A stretch of DNA of 64,000 nt, taken from the NCBI GenBank assembly GCA_028571685.1, contig CM053142.1, forward strand, positions 123,496,796 through 123,560,795, given 5' to 3'. Source of the DNA: Heterohyrax brucei. Its lineage: Eukaryota; Chordata; Mammalia; Hyracoidea; Procaviidae. The notes below the pieces were generated by a model. It did no database searches, had not been told where the DNA came from, and worked only from the letters and a program-made list of their open reading frames with translations. Each line of letters starts with the position of its first letter. The first letter of the stretch is position 1. Position numbers and translations under genes: made by a program. Positions 11,206 to 22,621 of the stretch are shown here, piece after piece.

Positions 11206-11417
11206 ACTTGATTTATTGACTGCTGCTTCCATGGATGTTGACGGCATATTCAAGTAAAACAGCATTCTTGACAACTTCAATATTTTCTCCATTAAACATG
11301 ATGTTGCTTGTTGGTCCAGTTGTGAGGATTTTTGTTTTGATTTATGTTGAGGTGTAATCCATACTAATCATTATCAGTAAGCACTTCAAATCCTCTTTAT
11401 TTTTACCAAGCAAGGAA

Positions 11418-12188
11418 AAGATAAGTAGGACCTAAAGATGTGACAACAGATAAGAAGTAAAAAAAAAAAAAAAAATCACAGGTATAAAGCAAAGGTATCT
11501 AATTGCTAATGTGAAATGATATTTAAAAACTGGAGCATAGACATATTGGTTGAGCATTTCATCTCCATTTCGTATAACAACTAAGACAGAAGAAATTAAT
11601 AAATGATTTAGGTCACTCATTCATAAAGAAACTCTATATATCTAAAACCAAGTCTATTTTACTCCAGATTCTCTTCTCAGAACTGCAATGCTATGCTGTC
11701 TCCTCTTGTTTTCTCCAGGAAGTTTAAGCATATATTTAAGTCAAGAATCTATATTTATTATATTATACACTTAAAAAAGGGCATGTACCTATTACTTTTA
11801 ATAACTAAATATAGAATTTTCATTATAAAACAGAGTTTCACACATTGAAAGTTACTTAGAAATTGAAAAACAATTATCCAGATAATACAGTATTAGGATT
11901 TCTTAATTGCATAATTACTTTTATTGATGTAAAAATCCAAATCACTTAATTACTTAAATCTTATAGTTTGGCAGTTTCTATTGACCAATGTAGTTGGAAG
12001 ATTGCCAAATTCCCATCCCTTTTCAACTTTGCTAAGGGCTATTTTTGCTGGTGGTAGTTTCTTTGCCATTACTGTGTTCTTCATGTTTTCTAATTATATA
12101 TGTAAAAAATATTTATTTTAGCATAAAAAAGAATTACATTGTGAAAACATTTCTAGGATGAACATATTTCCAAATACTAGCATATTTG
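11418..12188. other. Unassigned AT-rich stretch
   Basis: About 770 bases including a 17-A run at 11459-11475. I see no gene and no repeat I can name. Confidence 0.4.
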
Positions 12189-12197
12189 AATGGAGAT

Positions 12198-12405
12198 TCC
12201 CAAAACCCATTGCCACTGAATTAATTCTGAGTCACAGAGACCCTATAGAATGAAGTAAAACTGCCCCCATAGAGTTTCCAATTCTGCAAATCTTTATAAA
12301 AGTATACTCTCAAATCTTTCTCCCATGGAACAGCTTGTTGTTTGAACTACTGATCTTATGGTTAGCAGCTGAGTGCTTAACCACTGCACCACCAGGGTTC
12401 TTTTC
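12198..12405 (-). repeat. AfroSINE, long form
   Basis: Full-length reverse copy with the internal long-form segment (TCTTTATAAA..TTTCTCCCATGG). A perfect 9-bp target duplication AATGGAGAT flanks it (12189-12197 and 12406-12414). Confidence 0.9.
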
Positions 12406-13223
12406 AATGGAGATGTTATTATTAGATACTGTCAAGTCAGTTCCAACTAATAGAGATCCTATGTACAATAGAATGAAACATTGGCCAGTCCTGCACCATC
12501 CTCACATTCATTGTTATACTCAACCTCAAGGTGAAGCCATGGTGTGAGTCCATCTCCTTAAGGGTTTTCCTCATTTTCTGCTAGTCCTCTATAAAGTATC
12601 TCTGGGGTCTAATCTCTTCTGATAAAATGTCCAAAGTGTATGAGATGATAGGTCACCATCCTTGTTTCTAAGTGGCATTCTGGCTGTACTTCTTCCAAGA
12701 CTTACGTGTTCACTATTTTGGCACTGACGGCAAGCAACTATTTCTTCTTCCAGCTTCCTTATTCATTGCCCAGTTCTTCCATGCATAAGAAGCAGTAGAA
12801 AGCACCATGGCTTGGGTCAGGCTCATTTTAATCCTTACAGTGACATCTTTGCTTTTAAATGCTTTAAAGAGCTCTTTTGCAACAGATTTGCCCAACGTAG
12901 TGCATCATTTTGACTGCTTCCATGGGTGTTAATTGTAGATTCAAGTAAAATGAAATCCTTGGTAACTTCAAACTTTTCTCCATTTATCATGCTGTTTTTT
13001 ATTGATACAGTTGTGAGGATTTTTGTTTTCTTTATGTTGAGATGCAATCCATACAGAACCATTTAGTCTTTCAACAGTAAGTGCTTCCAATCCTCTTCAC
13101 TTTAAGCAAGCAAGATTGTGTTATCTGCTTGTCACAGTTTGTTAATGAGTCTCCAGTCCTGATGTCCCATTCTTCTTCATGTAGTCCAGCTTCTCAGATT
13201 ATTTCCTCAGTATACAGATTGAA

Positions 13224-13393
13224 TGAAATAAACAAACCCACTGCTGTCCAGTGGATTTGGACTCATGGAGATCATACAGCACAGAGTATACCTGCCCCAT
13301 AGAGTTTCCAAGGAGCACCTGACATATTCAAACTGCTGACCTCTCAGTTAGCAGACATAGAACTTAACCACTAAACCACCAGGGTTTCTAAAG
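13224..13393 (-). repeat. AfroSINE, short form (first of a pair)
   Basis: Inserted in the RTE. The left target piece ACAGATTGAA (13214-13223) recurs at 13556-13565 beyond the second SINE. A degraded third copy (GAGTGAATA) lies between the two SINEs at about 13395. Confidence 0.9.
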
Positions 13394-13555
13394 AGTGAAT
13401 AAAACTAAAACCAAAACAAACCCAATGCCGCAGAGTCAATTCTGACTCATAGAAACCCTATGCTCCGTAGAGTTTCCAAGTAGCACCTGGTGGATACGAA
13501 CCATGGCCTTTTGGTTAGGAGCCATAGCACTTAACCACTATGCTCCAGGGTTTCC
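13394..13555 (-). repeat. AfroSINE, short form (second of a pair)
   Basis: Same orientation as its left neighbour, in the same target site. The right flank is the perfect ACAGATTGAA repeat at 13556-13565, after which the RTE continues (CAGGTATGGTG). Confidence 0.9.
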
Positions 13556-13692
13556 ACAGATTGAACAGGTATGGTGAAAAGATACATCCCGGACATACAA
13601 CTTTCCTGACTTTAAACCATGATAGATCCCCTCATTTTATTTAAAATCTGGCTCTTGGTCTGTATATATAGGCCCCTGATAAGTACAATTGA

Positions 13693-13844
13693 AACCCTAG
13701 TGGCATAGTGGTTAAGTGTGGGTGACTCCAAACCAAAAGTCAACCCCGTCAGGTGATCCTTGGAAACTGAATGGAGCAGTTTTACTCTGCCCTATAGGGT
13801 GACCATGAGTCAGAATCGACTAGAGAGCAGTGGATTTAATAAAC
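13693..13844 (+). repeat. AfroSINE, short form
   Basis: Forward copy inside the RTE. The tRNA-like start AGTGGCATAGTGGTTAAGTG is visible. It is flanked by ACAATTGA (13685-13692) / ACAATTAA (13845-13852). Confidence 0.9.
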
Positions 13845-14929
13845 ACAATTAAGTGTTCTCAAATTCCCAGTCTACAATTTATCCATAATTTGTTATAAAC
13901 CACACAGTCAAATGCCTATGTGGAGTCAACAAAACATGAGCAAACATCTTTTTGATATTCTCTGTGGTCAGCCGGGATTCATCTGACATCAGCAAAATCT
14001 TTCTTTCCGTGCCCACTACCAAATCTGGCTTGAATTTCTGGTAACACCTTATTGATGTGCTATTGCCCACCTTTTTGAATGATTTTCTGCAAAATGTACT
14101 TGTGTGTGATATAATGATACTGTTTGTTAATATTCAGTTTCAACTGGATCACCCTTCTTGGGAATAGGCATAAATACGGATATTTTCCACTCAATTGACC
14201 AAGTGACTGTCTTCCAAAATTCTTGATATATTCTAATAATTATCTCCAGTAGTGCTACATTCATTTTATGAAATATCTCAGTTGGTATTCCGTCACTGCC
14301 TAGAGCCTTTGTTATTTCACCAATGTCTTTAGCGCAGGTTAAACTTTTCCCTATCTCCTGAAATGATTGAATGTTGACCAGTTCTTTTTGGTATTATGAC
14401 TCTGTGTATTCCTCTCATTTCTTGATGCTTCCTATGTCTTTCAGTATTTTACTAATAGAACTTTTCTCTATTGTAACTCGAGGATTGAAGTTTTTGTTCA
14501 GATTTTTCAGTTTAAGAATTCTGAGGGCTTTCTTTCCACTTGCTTGTCTAACTCCGTGTCATCACAAAAGCCATTATACTACTTTATCTTGTCTTCTAGA
14601 GCGGCCCTTTAAAATCTGCTGTTCATTTCTTTTATTTAATCATTTCTCCTGTTCTCCTTATCTACTCAACTTTGAAGAGCAAGTTTCAGAGTCCCTTCTG
14701 ACATTCATTTTGGTCTTTACTTTCTTTCTTATCTGTTCATCAAACTGTAAGGGCTTGTCTGTTGCTGTGATGCTGGAAGCTATGCCACCAGTATTCAAAT
14801 TCCAGCAGAGTTACCACGGCAAACAGGTTTCAGCTGAACTTCTAGACAAAGACAGGCTAAGAAGAAGGACCTGGCGTATGATAGCGTACTGGAAGAAGTG
14901 CCTCTCAGGTTGAAAGACCAACTGAGGAA

Positions 14930-15575
14930 GTGCTGCCTCCGCAGAGTAGAGTCAACCACAATGATGCTGAGAGAGTAAAGCTTTCAGGACCTTTAATTGC
15001 TGATGCAGCACAACTCAAAATGAAAAGAAACAGCTACAAACGTCCTTTAATAATTGGAACGTGGAATGCACGAAGCATGAATCTAGCAAAACTGGAAGTT
15101 GTCAAAAATGAAATGGAAAGCATAAATGTTATATTCTAGTGAGCTTGTATGGTCTAGTATTGATCATTTTGAAAAAGACAAACGTAGGGCCTGCTCTGCC
15201 AGGAATGACAAATTTAGAGGATGGTGTCACATTCCTTGTCAAAAAGAAAAATTCAAGAGCTACCTGAAGAACTTGCTGTCAGTGATAGGATACTATCCAT
15301 GTAACTACAAAAAAAAAAAAACAGTTAATATGACTATCATTCAAATTTATTCACCAACGACTATTATAGACATGAAGAAACTGAAGATTTTTACCAACTT
15401 CTGCAGTTTGAAATCAATCAAAGTTGCATTCAGGGTGCTTTGATAATTACTGGTGATTGGAATGCAAAAGCTGGAAAGAAAGAAGGATCAGTAGTTGGAA
15501 AATACAGCCTTAGTGATGGAAACAATGCTGGAGATTGCATAATAAAATTTTTCAAGACTAAGAACTTTTTCATTG
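14930..15575 (+). pseudogene. RTE endonuclease remnant
   Basis: Three forward-frame blocks typical of RTE endonuclease: LIIGTWNARSMN at about 15050, a NMTIIQIYSPTT block at about 15330, and ITGDWNAKAGKKEG at about 15450 with the conserved GDxN. Frameshifts and an (AT)n run at 15588-15604 break the frame. Confidence 0.85.
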
Positions 15576-15831
15576 TAAATACTTAAAAATATATATATAT
15601 ATATAAACACCTACTAAATGTGTAGACCTTGCCAGATGGGATAGAGAGGAATGAAACTGACTATATTTGTGGAAAAAGACAATGAAAAAGCTGGCTATTA
15701 TCAGTCATAACAAGGCCGGGGGCAGACTGCAGAACAGATCATTGATTGCTTATCTGCAAGTGCAAGTTGAAGCTGAAGAAAATTAGAACATGTCCACGAG
15801 AGCCAAAGTGCAACCTTGGGTATATCCTACC

Positions 15832-16344
15832 TATCATGGATTGAACTGTGTCCCTGCAAAATACATGTCAGCTTGGTTAAGCCATGATTCCCTGTATTGT
15901 GTTGTTGTCCTCTATTCTCTAATTTTCCTATAAGTTATAAATTATAATTTCTTCTCCTGGTTAAAGAGGATTAGGTGAAATGAAATACCCTCACTCAGGT
16001 AGTATCCCTGATCCAATATAAAAGGAGTTTCCCTGGATTGTGGCCTGTGCCACCTTTTATTTTACAAGAGACAAAAGGAATGGGATATAGTACCAACAAA
16101 GGAATGCTGGGAGTAGAGCATGTCTTTTGGACCTGGGGTTCCTGCTCAGAGAAGCTCCTACACTGGAGGAAGCTGAAGACAAGATCATCCTCCATAGCTA
16201 ACAGGGAAGGAGACAGCATTCTACTGGAGCTGATGCCTTAAATTTGGACTTTCAGCCTCATAGGCTATGAGAGAATATATTTATCCTTTGTAAAACTATC
16301 CACTTGTGGTATTTCTGTTATAGAAGCACTAGATGACAAAGACA
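15832..16344 (+). mobile_element. Solo MaLR-type LTR inside RTE
   Basis: 513 bp starting TATCATGGATTGAAC (TG changed to TA) and ending GACAAAGACA. Flanks CTACC (15827-15831) and CTATG (16345-16349) are a plausible decayed 5-bp duplication, since the RTE would otherwise read CCTACC-TGAATTT across the site. Confidence 0.8.
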
Positions 16345-16757
16345 CTATGTGAATTTAGAAACCATCTAACGGATAGATTTGGTACATTGAACACTAATGA
16401 CCGAAGACAGATAAGTTACGGAATGACATTAATAACACACACATGAAAAAATTAGGTCAATGGAAACAGAGATACAAAATGCAATTAATTGAGTGTCTGT
16501 TTTCTAAAAAGATGGAGTGTCTCAATGATCAAGCTGAATAACTGCCAAAGCAAGCTGGAGTAACATTTTTCCCTTGAGCCTTCTCATATCAGGATCAGAC
16601 AGGGTAATAAAGAGATTCATGTCCAGAGCACCTTTTTGTACTTAAGTCTCCTGTCAACTATTCCACCAACTGGTTATCTAGTATAAAATGCGAAGGTGTG
16701 ACAATTAGATACTTCTCAAGATAGTCCATTTAATATTCAGAAGACTTGGTTAGACAA

Positions 16758-17364
16758 ATGGTCCCAACTCATCTGGAACAGGTGATCACCAAGAACAACA
16801 AAGACAGGAGGAGAAACGAGTTCAGGAGACAGAAGGACCCATGTGAAGAGGAAACTGTGTCAACACGTGACCAGAAGAACCAGATGGTGCCCAGCCACCA
16901 CCAAAGACAGCCACGATGGGGCACACAATGTTGAGTCCCTCTGGCAACATGAGAAAAAGAGGGGTGCAGCTCAGGAACTCTACTAAAAGATCACAACTGA
17001 TGGTCTGATGTCCTGCGGGATCCCCTGGGAGCATGGCACCTAGACCTGCTGCTGACCCTGACCAGAAAACACTACTGAGGTCAACTCTTCAGACAAAAAT
17101 GGACAGGACTCGGGGGCATAATGTGACCTCATGGTGTATGTATTTTGTGGTTCTATGCATTTATAGGGTGCTGCCCTGCTGGTGTCTTTCCAGGTGGGAG
17201 AGGAGAGGGTCGAGAGGAGAGGACAGGAGTTTGTTAAGAGGATATGATGAAAAGAAGGAGTGTGCTGTCACTGGCCAAGGAGAGCAGATGGAGCTGCAGA
17301 CAGGTGGGCATGCCAAATTCATTTGGATTGTGTACTTTCACTTAATCACAATTAAAAAATAAAA
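16758..17364 (+). mobile_element. L1, 5'-truncated 3' UTR copy
   Basis: About 607 bp of L1 3' UTR ending in CACTTAATCACAATTAAAAA. Flanked by an imperfect 14-bp repeat, ACTTGGTTAGACAA (16744-16757) and ACTTTGTTAGAAAA (17365-17378). No coding capacity. Confidence 0.8.
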
Positions 17365-17378
17365 ACTTTGTTAGAAAA

Positions 17379-18531
17379 TTCTTCTTCTGAAAATGAAGTC
17401 TCTGTCCTCTGGCTCACACTCACTGGTCTCAGCAGTCCTATCTGAAACATGAGGAACAAATCAGCTTCCTCTTCATTAGAAGTGTCCCAGTGAACATTAT
17501 TATATGTCTATTGAAATGCCTCTTTACTAACAATTAAAATCCATGCAAATGTTACATTACATTTTAGTTTTGCCTCCTAATAGTCAATTAAAGTGGTGTT
17601 CTCTTTCCAACCGTCTCCCTCTGCGGAAACGAGGAACTGTTAACACGAAGTAGTCCAGGCTGTTTACTTCAGTTTTCCTATCAAGTTCCTCTCCATCTAC
17701 CTTTCCAGGCTTATCATCAGGCTGAGTTTTAAGCTAAGCATTGCCATGGTAATTTTTCTGAGCATCTCCTCAATTTATCTGCATTTTTCTAAAGTGTAAT
17801 ATGAATTCATGAGTCACTATGTATTTTTTCTAGGCTATTTTAATTATAAAAAATAAATTCAACTAATTTAAATGAAAATATTATCTATTGGCTCACATAC
17901 CTGAAAAATCTGAAGATAAATCTTTCTTTAGAACTGACTGGCTTCAAGGCTGCTAGCAGTGAATTCATGGATCTCTTAGTTGTACTTCCCTCTGTGTTGA
18001 CTTTTCTCTGGCTGTAGCTTCCTCTTATATCCTATCAACATACTAAGACTAGGAAAAAAAAGACACTCATTCTCCAGTTCTTCTAACAAAATTCTTGAAT
18101 TGAAAGCTGGTAAAGGGGAACCCAGGGTTGAGAAAGGTAGTGTTATGGAATTGACAACCAATGTCACAAAATAATATGTGCATTAATTGTTCAATGAGAT
18201 ACTTATTGGCCCTGTAAACTTTCATCTAAAGTATAATAAAACAAAACTTAGATATTAATGCTTTTACGACCTTTCTTTAAGAAAAAAGGCAGGCAGAAGG
18301 GACACTAAAATTTGCCCTTGAAGGTCCAGCAGCGTAACTGGAGAAATAATTTAAAAGAAAAGGAATTACTGGAGGGATACTGACTGTCTCAGTTTTGTCA
18401 CATGCCCACTTTTAACCCACAAACTGACTTTTTGGGTTGTTCTATTCCCTTTGGCCAGACCTGAGTCATATACCTATTTGAGAAGACGGAATCAGTCCCA
18501 CCCAAACTGCATGGACTAAAAGAAGAAACGA
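17379..18531. other. Unassigned, mostly unique stretch
   Basis: About 1.15 kb with no repeat family I recognise. No supported exon. A candidate for ordinary unique intergenic or intronic sequence. Confidence 0.45.
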
Positions 18532-18537
18532 GTTCTC

Positions 18538-18557
18538 GATGGCACTTGGCTTGGCTT
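18538..18557 (+). repeat. 20-bp SINE/RTE tail micro-insertion
   Basis: The insert contains GGCACTTGGCTTGGCT, the terminal tail only. It is flanked by a perfect 6-bp repeat GTTCTC (18532-18537 and 18558-18563). Confidence 0.65.
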
Positions 18558-18563
18558 GTTCTC

Positions 18564-19639
18564 TTATACTAGAGAAACGGAAGCTAAGCAAGTGAGGCTG
18601 CGGACAGCCGCCACACTGTGGAGAAAACCACAGTGACAGCTCTGTGTCTTCCCTGTACGCCCTATGATTAGACAGAGGCAGAAATACGTTACTCGCAGAG
18701 CACCCAAAAGATTCCATACATGTTCCATATGGATTTTAAGAGACAATTTGTGACATTGTTACGATAATAAGTTTCAGAATTCGGTTATTTTTATTTGCCA
18801 GCAAATATTCTGAACCCAGCCCTGTGTTTCAGCTACAATCAGAGCTCACACAAGAATTAATTTTTTTGTGCAATTAGGTTTTACTGCATTTTCACAAAAA
18901 CCGAATGATTTGATACCACAAAACAGAAAATTTGTGTTCAATTATAGACACTATAATCAGTACCGAAATACACTGAGCTGTGAATGAGGACAGCCCAAAT
19001 ACAATCTAAACATACATCAACAAATTTTGAGGACCTTGAAGAAGGAAGTGCCATTCAGCGTGTTCTCTTAAAATAGATGACAGAAATATAAAGAGGTTTG
19101 GGAAAAAGAAAAGGAAACCTACATGAGATCATAGAACACCGGGAGAGAAAGGTGTGTATCAGTAAATCTCTTTAACTGTGAATAATACATTTAATTATTA
19201 AAGCTGAAAGCAGAGTAAACGTTCTGTTTACTTTGATTTAACACTTTTCTCCCTTTTAACTCAAACTAGGAGATGAAAACAGACAGGTCCATTGTAATTT
19301 GCTAAGCAGTCAGTTTTGCTTCTTGATCACTGCATAGATTTTTTCATGGGTTCGCAACAAGGCGGAGAATATCGTTGATCCAATGAAAACAATTTTCATG
19401 GGTTTCAAAACTTAATTTAATGACAGCTTTCCCACCACGACTAAAGTTTATGAAATTCATTTGCAAAATGAAACGAAAAGTTATACTTTTCATCATGTCT
19501 AAGACATTAGTAAGTACAGAAGGAGAAAAGTCATCAATCATTTGCAAATATATAATTTCTAAACATGTTCTAATGATTATAAGTCAGAAGTGCTCTTTAT
19601 CACTCATCAGTCACGGTCACTCTTACTCATAATTACTTC
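18564..19639. other. Unassigned, mostly unique stretch
   Basis: About 1.1 kb of AT-rich sequence. Short open frames on both strands (for example 19344-19547) show no family match that I recognise. Confidence 0.45.
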
Positions 19640-20195
19640 AACAGCTATTTATTGAGTAGTGACTTCATGTCAGCTTTGAGGAAGCTTCCTGGATGCTGAG
19701 ACATAGGTGAAGACACTGACAGTCCCTATTTTAAAATGCTAACCTTCTAGTGATAGCTATAATTAAGGAAAGTGACAAAGTATCTTAAAATTGTAGTACG
19801 TCTTCGCAAGGAAAAAAGGGGGGGTGATGAAAGAGAGACTGATAAAGGCTCATTTGGCCAGTCTGTCTTAGAAGGTGATGTTTTAAGTAAGATAGTAGGT
19901 GATATTCTAACTAAGATAAGAAGGATGGGAAGGGGCCTACTGTTGAAAGCATGGAAGATGTGTTTCAGGAAAAGGGAACAACACATGTACAGGTTTTGAA
20001 GTCAAACAATCCTAGCAAATTTACCGGATCATAAAGATCTTTGGGATGACATGTGTTTAATGTGAAATGCCTGTAAAATAGAGTTCAAATCATGCAGGAC
20101 ATCATAGGCTATGGGAAGAAATTTAAGTCTAATTTTAAGCATATGCATTAGAAAATGTAAAGCAGGAGAACGATATGATTCTACTTACGTGTATA
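19640..20195 (+). repeat. L2 LINE fragment
   Basis: Typical L2 3'-region order: CTATTTATTGAGTAGTGACT, then GGAAAAGGGAACAACACATG, then GCAGGAGAACGATATGATTC near 20165-20182. Ancient and non-coding. Confidence 0.65.
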
Positions 20196-20317
20196 AATAA
20201 TAAGCTGGAGTCACAAGATATATGTGCTATGGGAACCCAATATCCTTACTGTTAAACAGCAGCACCGGTTCTCCACAACTTTTGCTCAGGATAATAAAAG
20301 ATTTTTAAACAACCTGC

Positions 20318-20442
20318 TGTCTTCTGAGTCAATTCCAATTTCTGGTAAGCATGTTTCAAAGTGTAACTGTATCTAGGTTTTACTTGGATGTAGTCTTTAT
20401 GGAAGCAGATTTCCAGCCTTTTGTCCACGAGTGCTATTGGTT
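20318..20442 (-). repeat. AfroSINE, degraded
   Basis: Pieces in order: TGAGTCAATTCCAATTTCTG, then TCTTTATGGAAGCAGATT, which is the internal segment of the long form. The 5' third is barely recognisable. It abuts an RTE. Confidence 0.55.
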
Positions 20443-21148
20443 GGATAGATCCCTCTTGATCTATGCACAGGTACCACATGAGCACAATTAAGTGTTCTGG
20501 AATTCCCGTTCTCTACAGTGTTTTCCATAATTTCTTAAGACCAACACAGTTGAATGCCTTTACATAATCAATAAAAACCAATTAAATAACTTTCTGATAG
20601 TCTCTGCTTTCAGCCATGATCTATCCAATATCAGCAGTGATATGGCTCTTTCCACAATCTCTTCCTAATCCAATTTGAATTTCTGGCAACTCCCTGTTGA
20701 TGTATTGCTGCAACCATGTTTTCATTATCTTCGGCCAAATGTAATGTGATATTAATGATATTGTTCAATACTTCTGCATTGTGTTGGATCTCTTTTCTTT
20801 TGAAAGGATATAAATATGGATCTCTTACTGGAAGTTGGCCAAGTACTTGTCTTCCAAATTTCTTGGCATAGATGCTTGAACAACTCTAGCACTGCTTCCA
20901 TTTGTTAAAGCATCTCAGTTAGTATTCTGGCAACTCCTGGAGCCCCGTATTTCCCCAATGCCTTCAGTGCAGCTCAGACTTCAGCCTTCAATACCAGCAA
21001 TTCTTGATTTTATGCTACTTCCTTAAATGGCTGATTATCAACCAATTCTTTTGGATACAATGAGTCTGGGTATTTCCTTCACCTTCTTTTGATGTTTCCT
21101 ACATCATTTAATATTCAGCCCATTAGAATCCTTCAAAATTGCAGCCTG
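20443..21148 (-). mobile_element. RTE LINE fragment
   Basis: Reverse-orientation internal RTE segment. It runs from ATGCACAGGTACCACATGAG at the left through GAATTTCTGGCAACTCCCTG to AGAATCCTTCAAAATTGCAG. It is colinear with 13640-14490 of the twin-primed copy, with no AfroSINE inside. Both ends of the element are missing. Confidence 0.85.
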
Positions 21149-21454
21149 AGACCCAACAAAACTTTGACTCCCTGTGAAAAACATGCTAGATAGCCCTCAA
21201 ATGGAAAAAAAAAAAAAAAAAGATGGATGCCTCTGGAAATGGTAAAAGGAATAATCTCAAACTTGCTGACAGGCGTATCAAGGTTATCTTAGGAAGAGGC
21301 TCCGAGAAGCCAAATAGATTCTGAGAAAAATCCTTAGGAATGAAACCAACATCACTGACTCAATTGCAAACACTTAATGAAAATTTACCATAGAAAACGT
21401 AATATTAAAAGCACTGACATGTTTAAACACATTCAGTTCTCATGATGAGTTACT
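21149..21454. other. Unassigned stretch with poly(A)
   Basis: Contains a run of 17 A at about 21206-21222. No family recognised. Confidence 0.35.
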
Positions 21455-21565
21455 ACGCTTATAAGTGCTTTATGTATTAAACTCATTTAATTCTCATATT
21501 AATGTGACAGTTGTGGTTATTATCCCTATTTTGCCACCACCAACAAAAAGCCTAGAAGTAGTAGA
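21455..21565 (-). repeat. MIR-like fragment
   Basis: Complement of a MIR 3' half: CTTATAAGTGCTTTATGTAT, TTAATTCTCAT, and GTTATTATCCCTATTTTGCC. Very diverged. Confidence 0.55.
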
Positions 21566-22110
21566 CGTAAGGAATGCTGTTTAAGTTCATGAACTCATCC
21601 TAGAAAAAGGGCTACATACCTCGTTGTTCAATATCACTATTGTCACCTTCAAAGTACTCCCCCTGGGACGCTATGCAACAATGCCAGTATCTAGTCTACC
21701 CTTCAGAGCAATTTTGGAACTCTTTCTGGAACGGCCATCAGAGCTGTCATTGTATTCCCTGGATGTCCTGAATGGCATCCAGATGGCTTCCTATCAATAT
21801 AAGAAAAAGTAACTGCAGGCCAGATCAAGTGACTAGGGAGGGTGTTCCAATACAGTTACTTGTTTACTGGCTAAAAACTCCTTCACAGACAACTATACAG
21901 TTAAGTTCGTGAACTTACCACCATGCCCAATGGCCATTTCAGAAAGAGTTCCAAAATTGCTCTGAAGGATGGACTAGGCATTGGCTTCAGTATGTAGCTT
22001 CACAAGGGGAGTATTTCAAAGGTGGCTGTAGTGATAACAGCAATGAGGTATGTAGCACTTAAAACAATTAAGTTCATGGACCTACTTAATTGCTGGACCT
22101 TGTACCTTTT
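21566..22110 (-). mobile_element. Fold-back mariner element, copy 2
   Basis: About 545 bp. The left arm carries TAAGTTCATGAACTCATC and TAGTCTACCCTTCAGAGCAA. The right arm carries their complements (TTGCTCTGAAGGATGGACTA). The centre holds antisense mariner transposase (GGGAGGGTGTTCCAATACAG). An internal copy of the terminal motif (GTTAAGTTCGTGAACTTACC, about 21900) sits at the inner edge of the right arm. Confidence 0.8.
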
Positions 22111-22582
22111 CTAAAGTTTCAGAGCTCTCCAGGTGCTAGAGCTCAGATACATACTAATCCAAGCAGCCTGGCTGTGGAATTAATATTATGCCAACATGCT
22201 CTATTACACACAAGGAAGAATGTTCTTGCTCAAAGCACTTGCATGCATCAGTTTATTCTACATCTGTTTTGGATCAAACAGATTTCCATGTCATTTTCCT
22301 CCCATGAGCAGGTGCTGTGCCTGAGAAACACATAAGAGAATGAGGGAATCCCTAGCAAACTCCTGGATCCAGAAGCAGTGGACCTCCTGAATGCATCACC
22401 ATGTGCTTCTTACTACAGAAACCTCCAGGGTAAAATCATGATAGGCTATATCTTGATACATGAATACCAGGTATGAGACTTTGCCTTTCACAAGATTTCC
22501 TCTGACTTCTACCCATAACAAAAGATAAAGTGATCAAATCTAAAAAAAAATTTACTTTGAGCCAAACACAACACTGCTACTG
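22111..22582. other. Unassigned stretch
   Basis: About 470 bases with no supported gene or repeat. Confidence 0.4.
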
Positions 22583-22588
22583 TATGAT

Positions 22589-22621
22589 GCCAGCCAAGCG
22601 CCATCAAGTCGGATCCGACCC
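22589..22621 (-). repeat. 33-bp SINE/RTE tail micro-insertion
   Basis: Reverse copy of the 3' tail only (CCAAGCGCCATCAAGTCGG plus ATCCGACC). Perfect 6-bp flanking repeat TATGAT at 22583-22588 and 22622-22627. Confidence 0.75.

Larger units (their letters stand above)
4232..11417 (-). mobile_element. RTE LINE, split by two L1 insertions
   Basis: A reverse-orientation RTE (BovB-clade-like non-LTR retrotransposon) in three pieces: 4232-4439, about 4822-5158 and 11206-11417. The 3' end on the left reads TAGTGACTCACTGTACAACAGAAGG, as in the other RTE 3' ends here. The pieces continue one another across both L1s (GACTGATCC | TCTAATAACATGTCC, and GCCCAATGCAAT | TTGACTGCTGCTTCCATGG). Only the 3' ~750 bp is represented; the rest is absent (5' truncation). 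No intact frame. Confidence 0.85.
12416..14738 (-). mobile_element. RTE LINE, 3' part of a twin-primed copy
   Basis: Reverse-orientation RTE from its 3' end (about 12416) up to the middle of its single ORF (about 14738). It is interrupted by AfroSINEs at 13224-13555 and 13693-13844. On the minus strand it covers the region coding the RTE reverse transcriptase and 3' ORF. Many stops, so not functional. Together with 14739-16495 it represents most of one element. Confidence 0.85.
14739..16495 (+). mobile_element. RTE LINE, inverted 5' part
   Basis: Forward-orientation 5' half of an RTE. It starts with the RTE 5' leader (AAGGGCTTGTCTGTTGCTGT at about 14748) and continues into the endonuclease region. 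It is joined head-on to the reverse-oriented 3' part at about 14738. A MaLR-type LTR splits it at 15832-16344, and the RTE resumes at TGAATTTAGAAACC. The outer end at about 16495 reaches nearly the same element position as the inner end of the 3' part. Confidence 0.85.

Noticed and set aside
14371-14913. 180-codon open frame, the longest in the window
   Set aside because: It lies antisense to the RTE 3' part and crosses the inversion junction at about 14738 into the RTE leader. No independent coding evidence.
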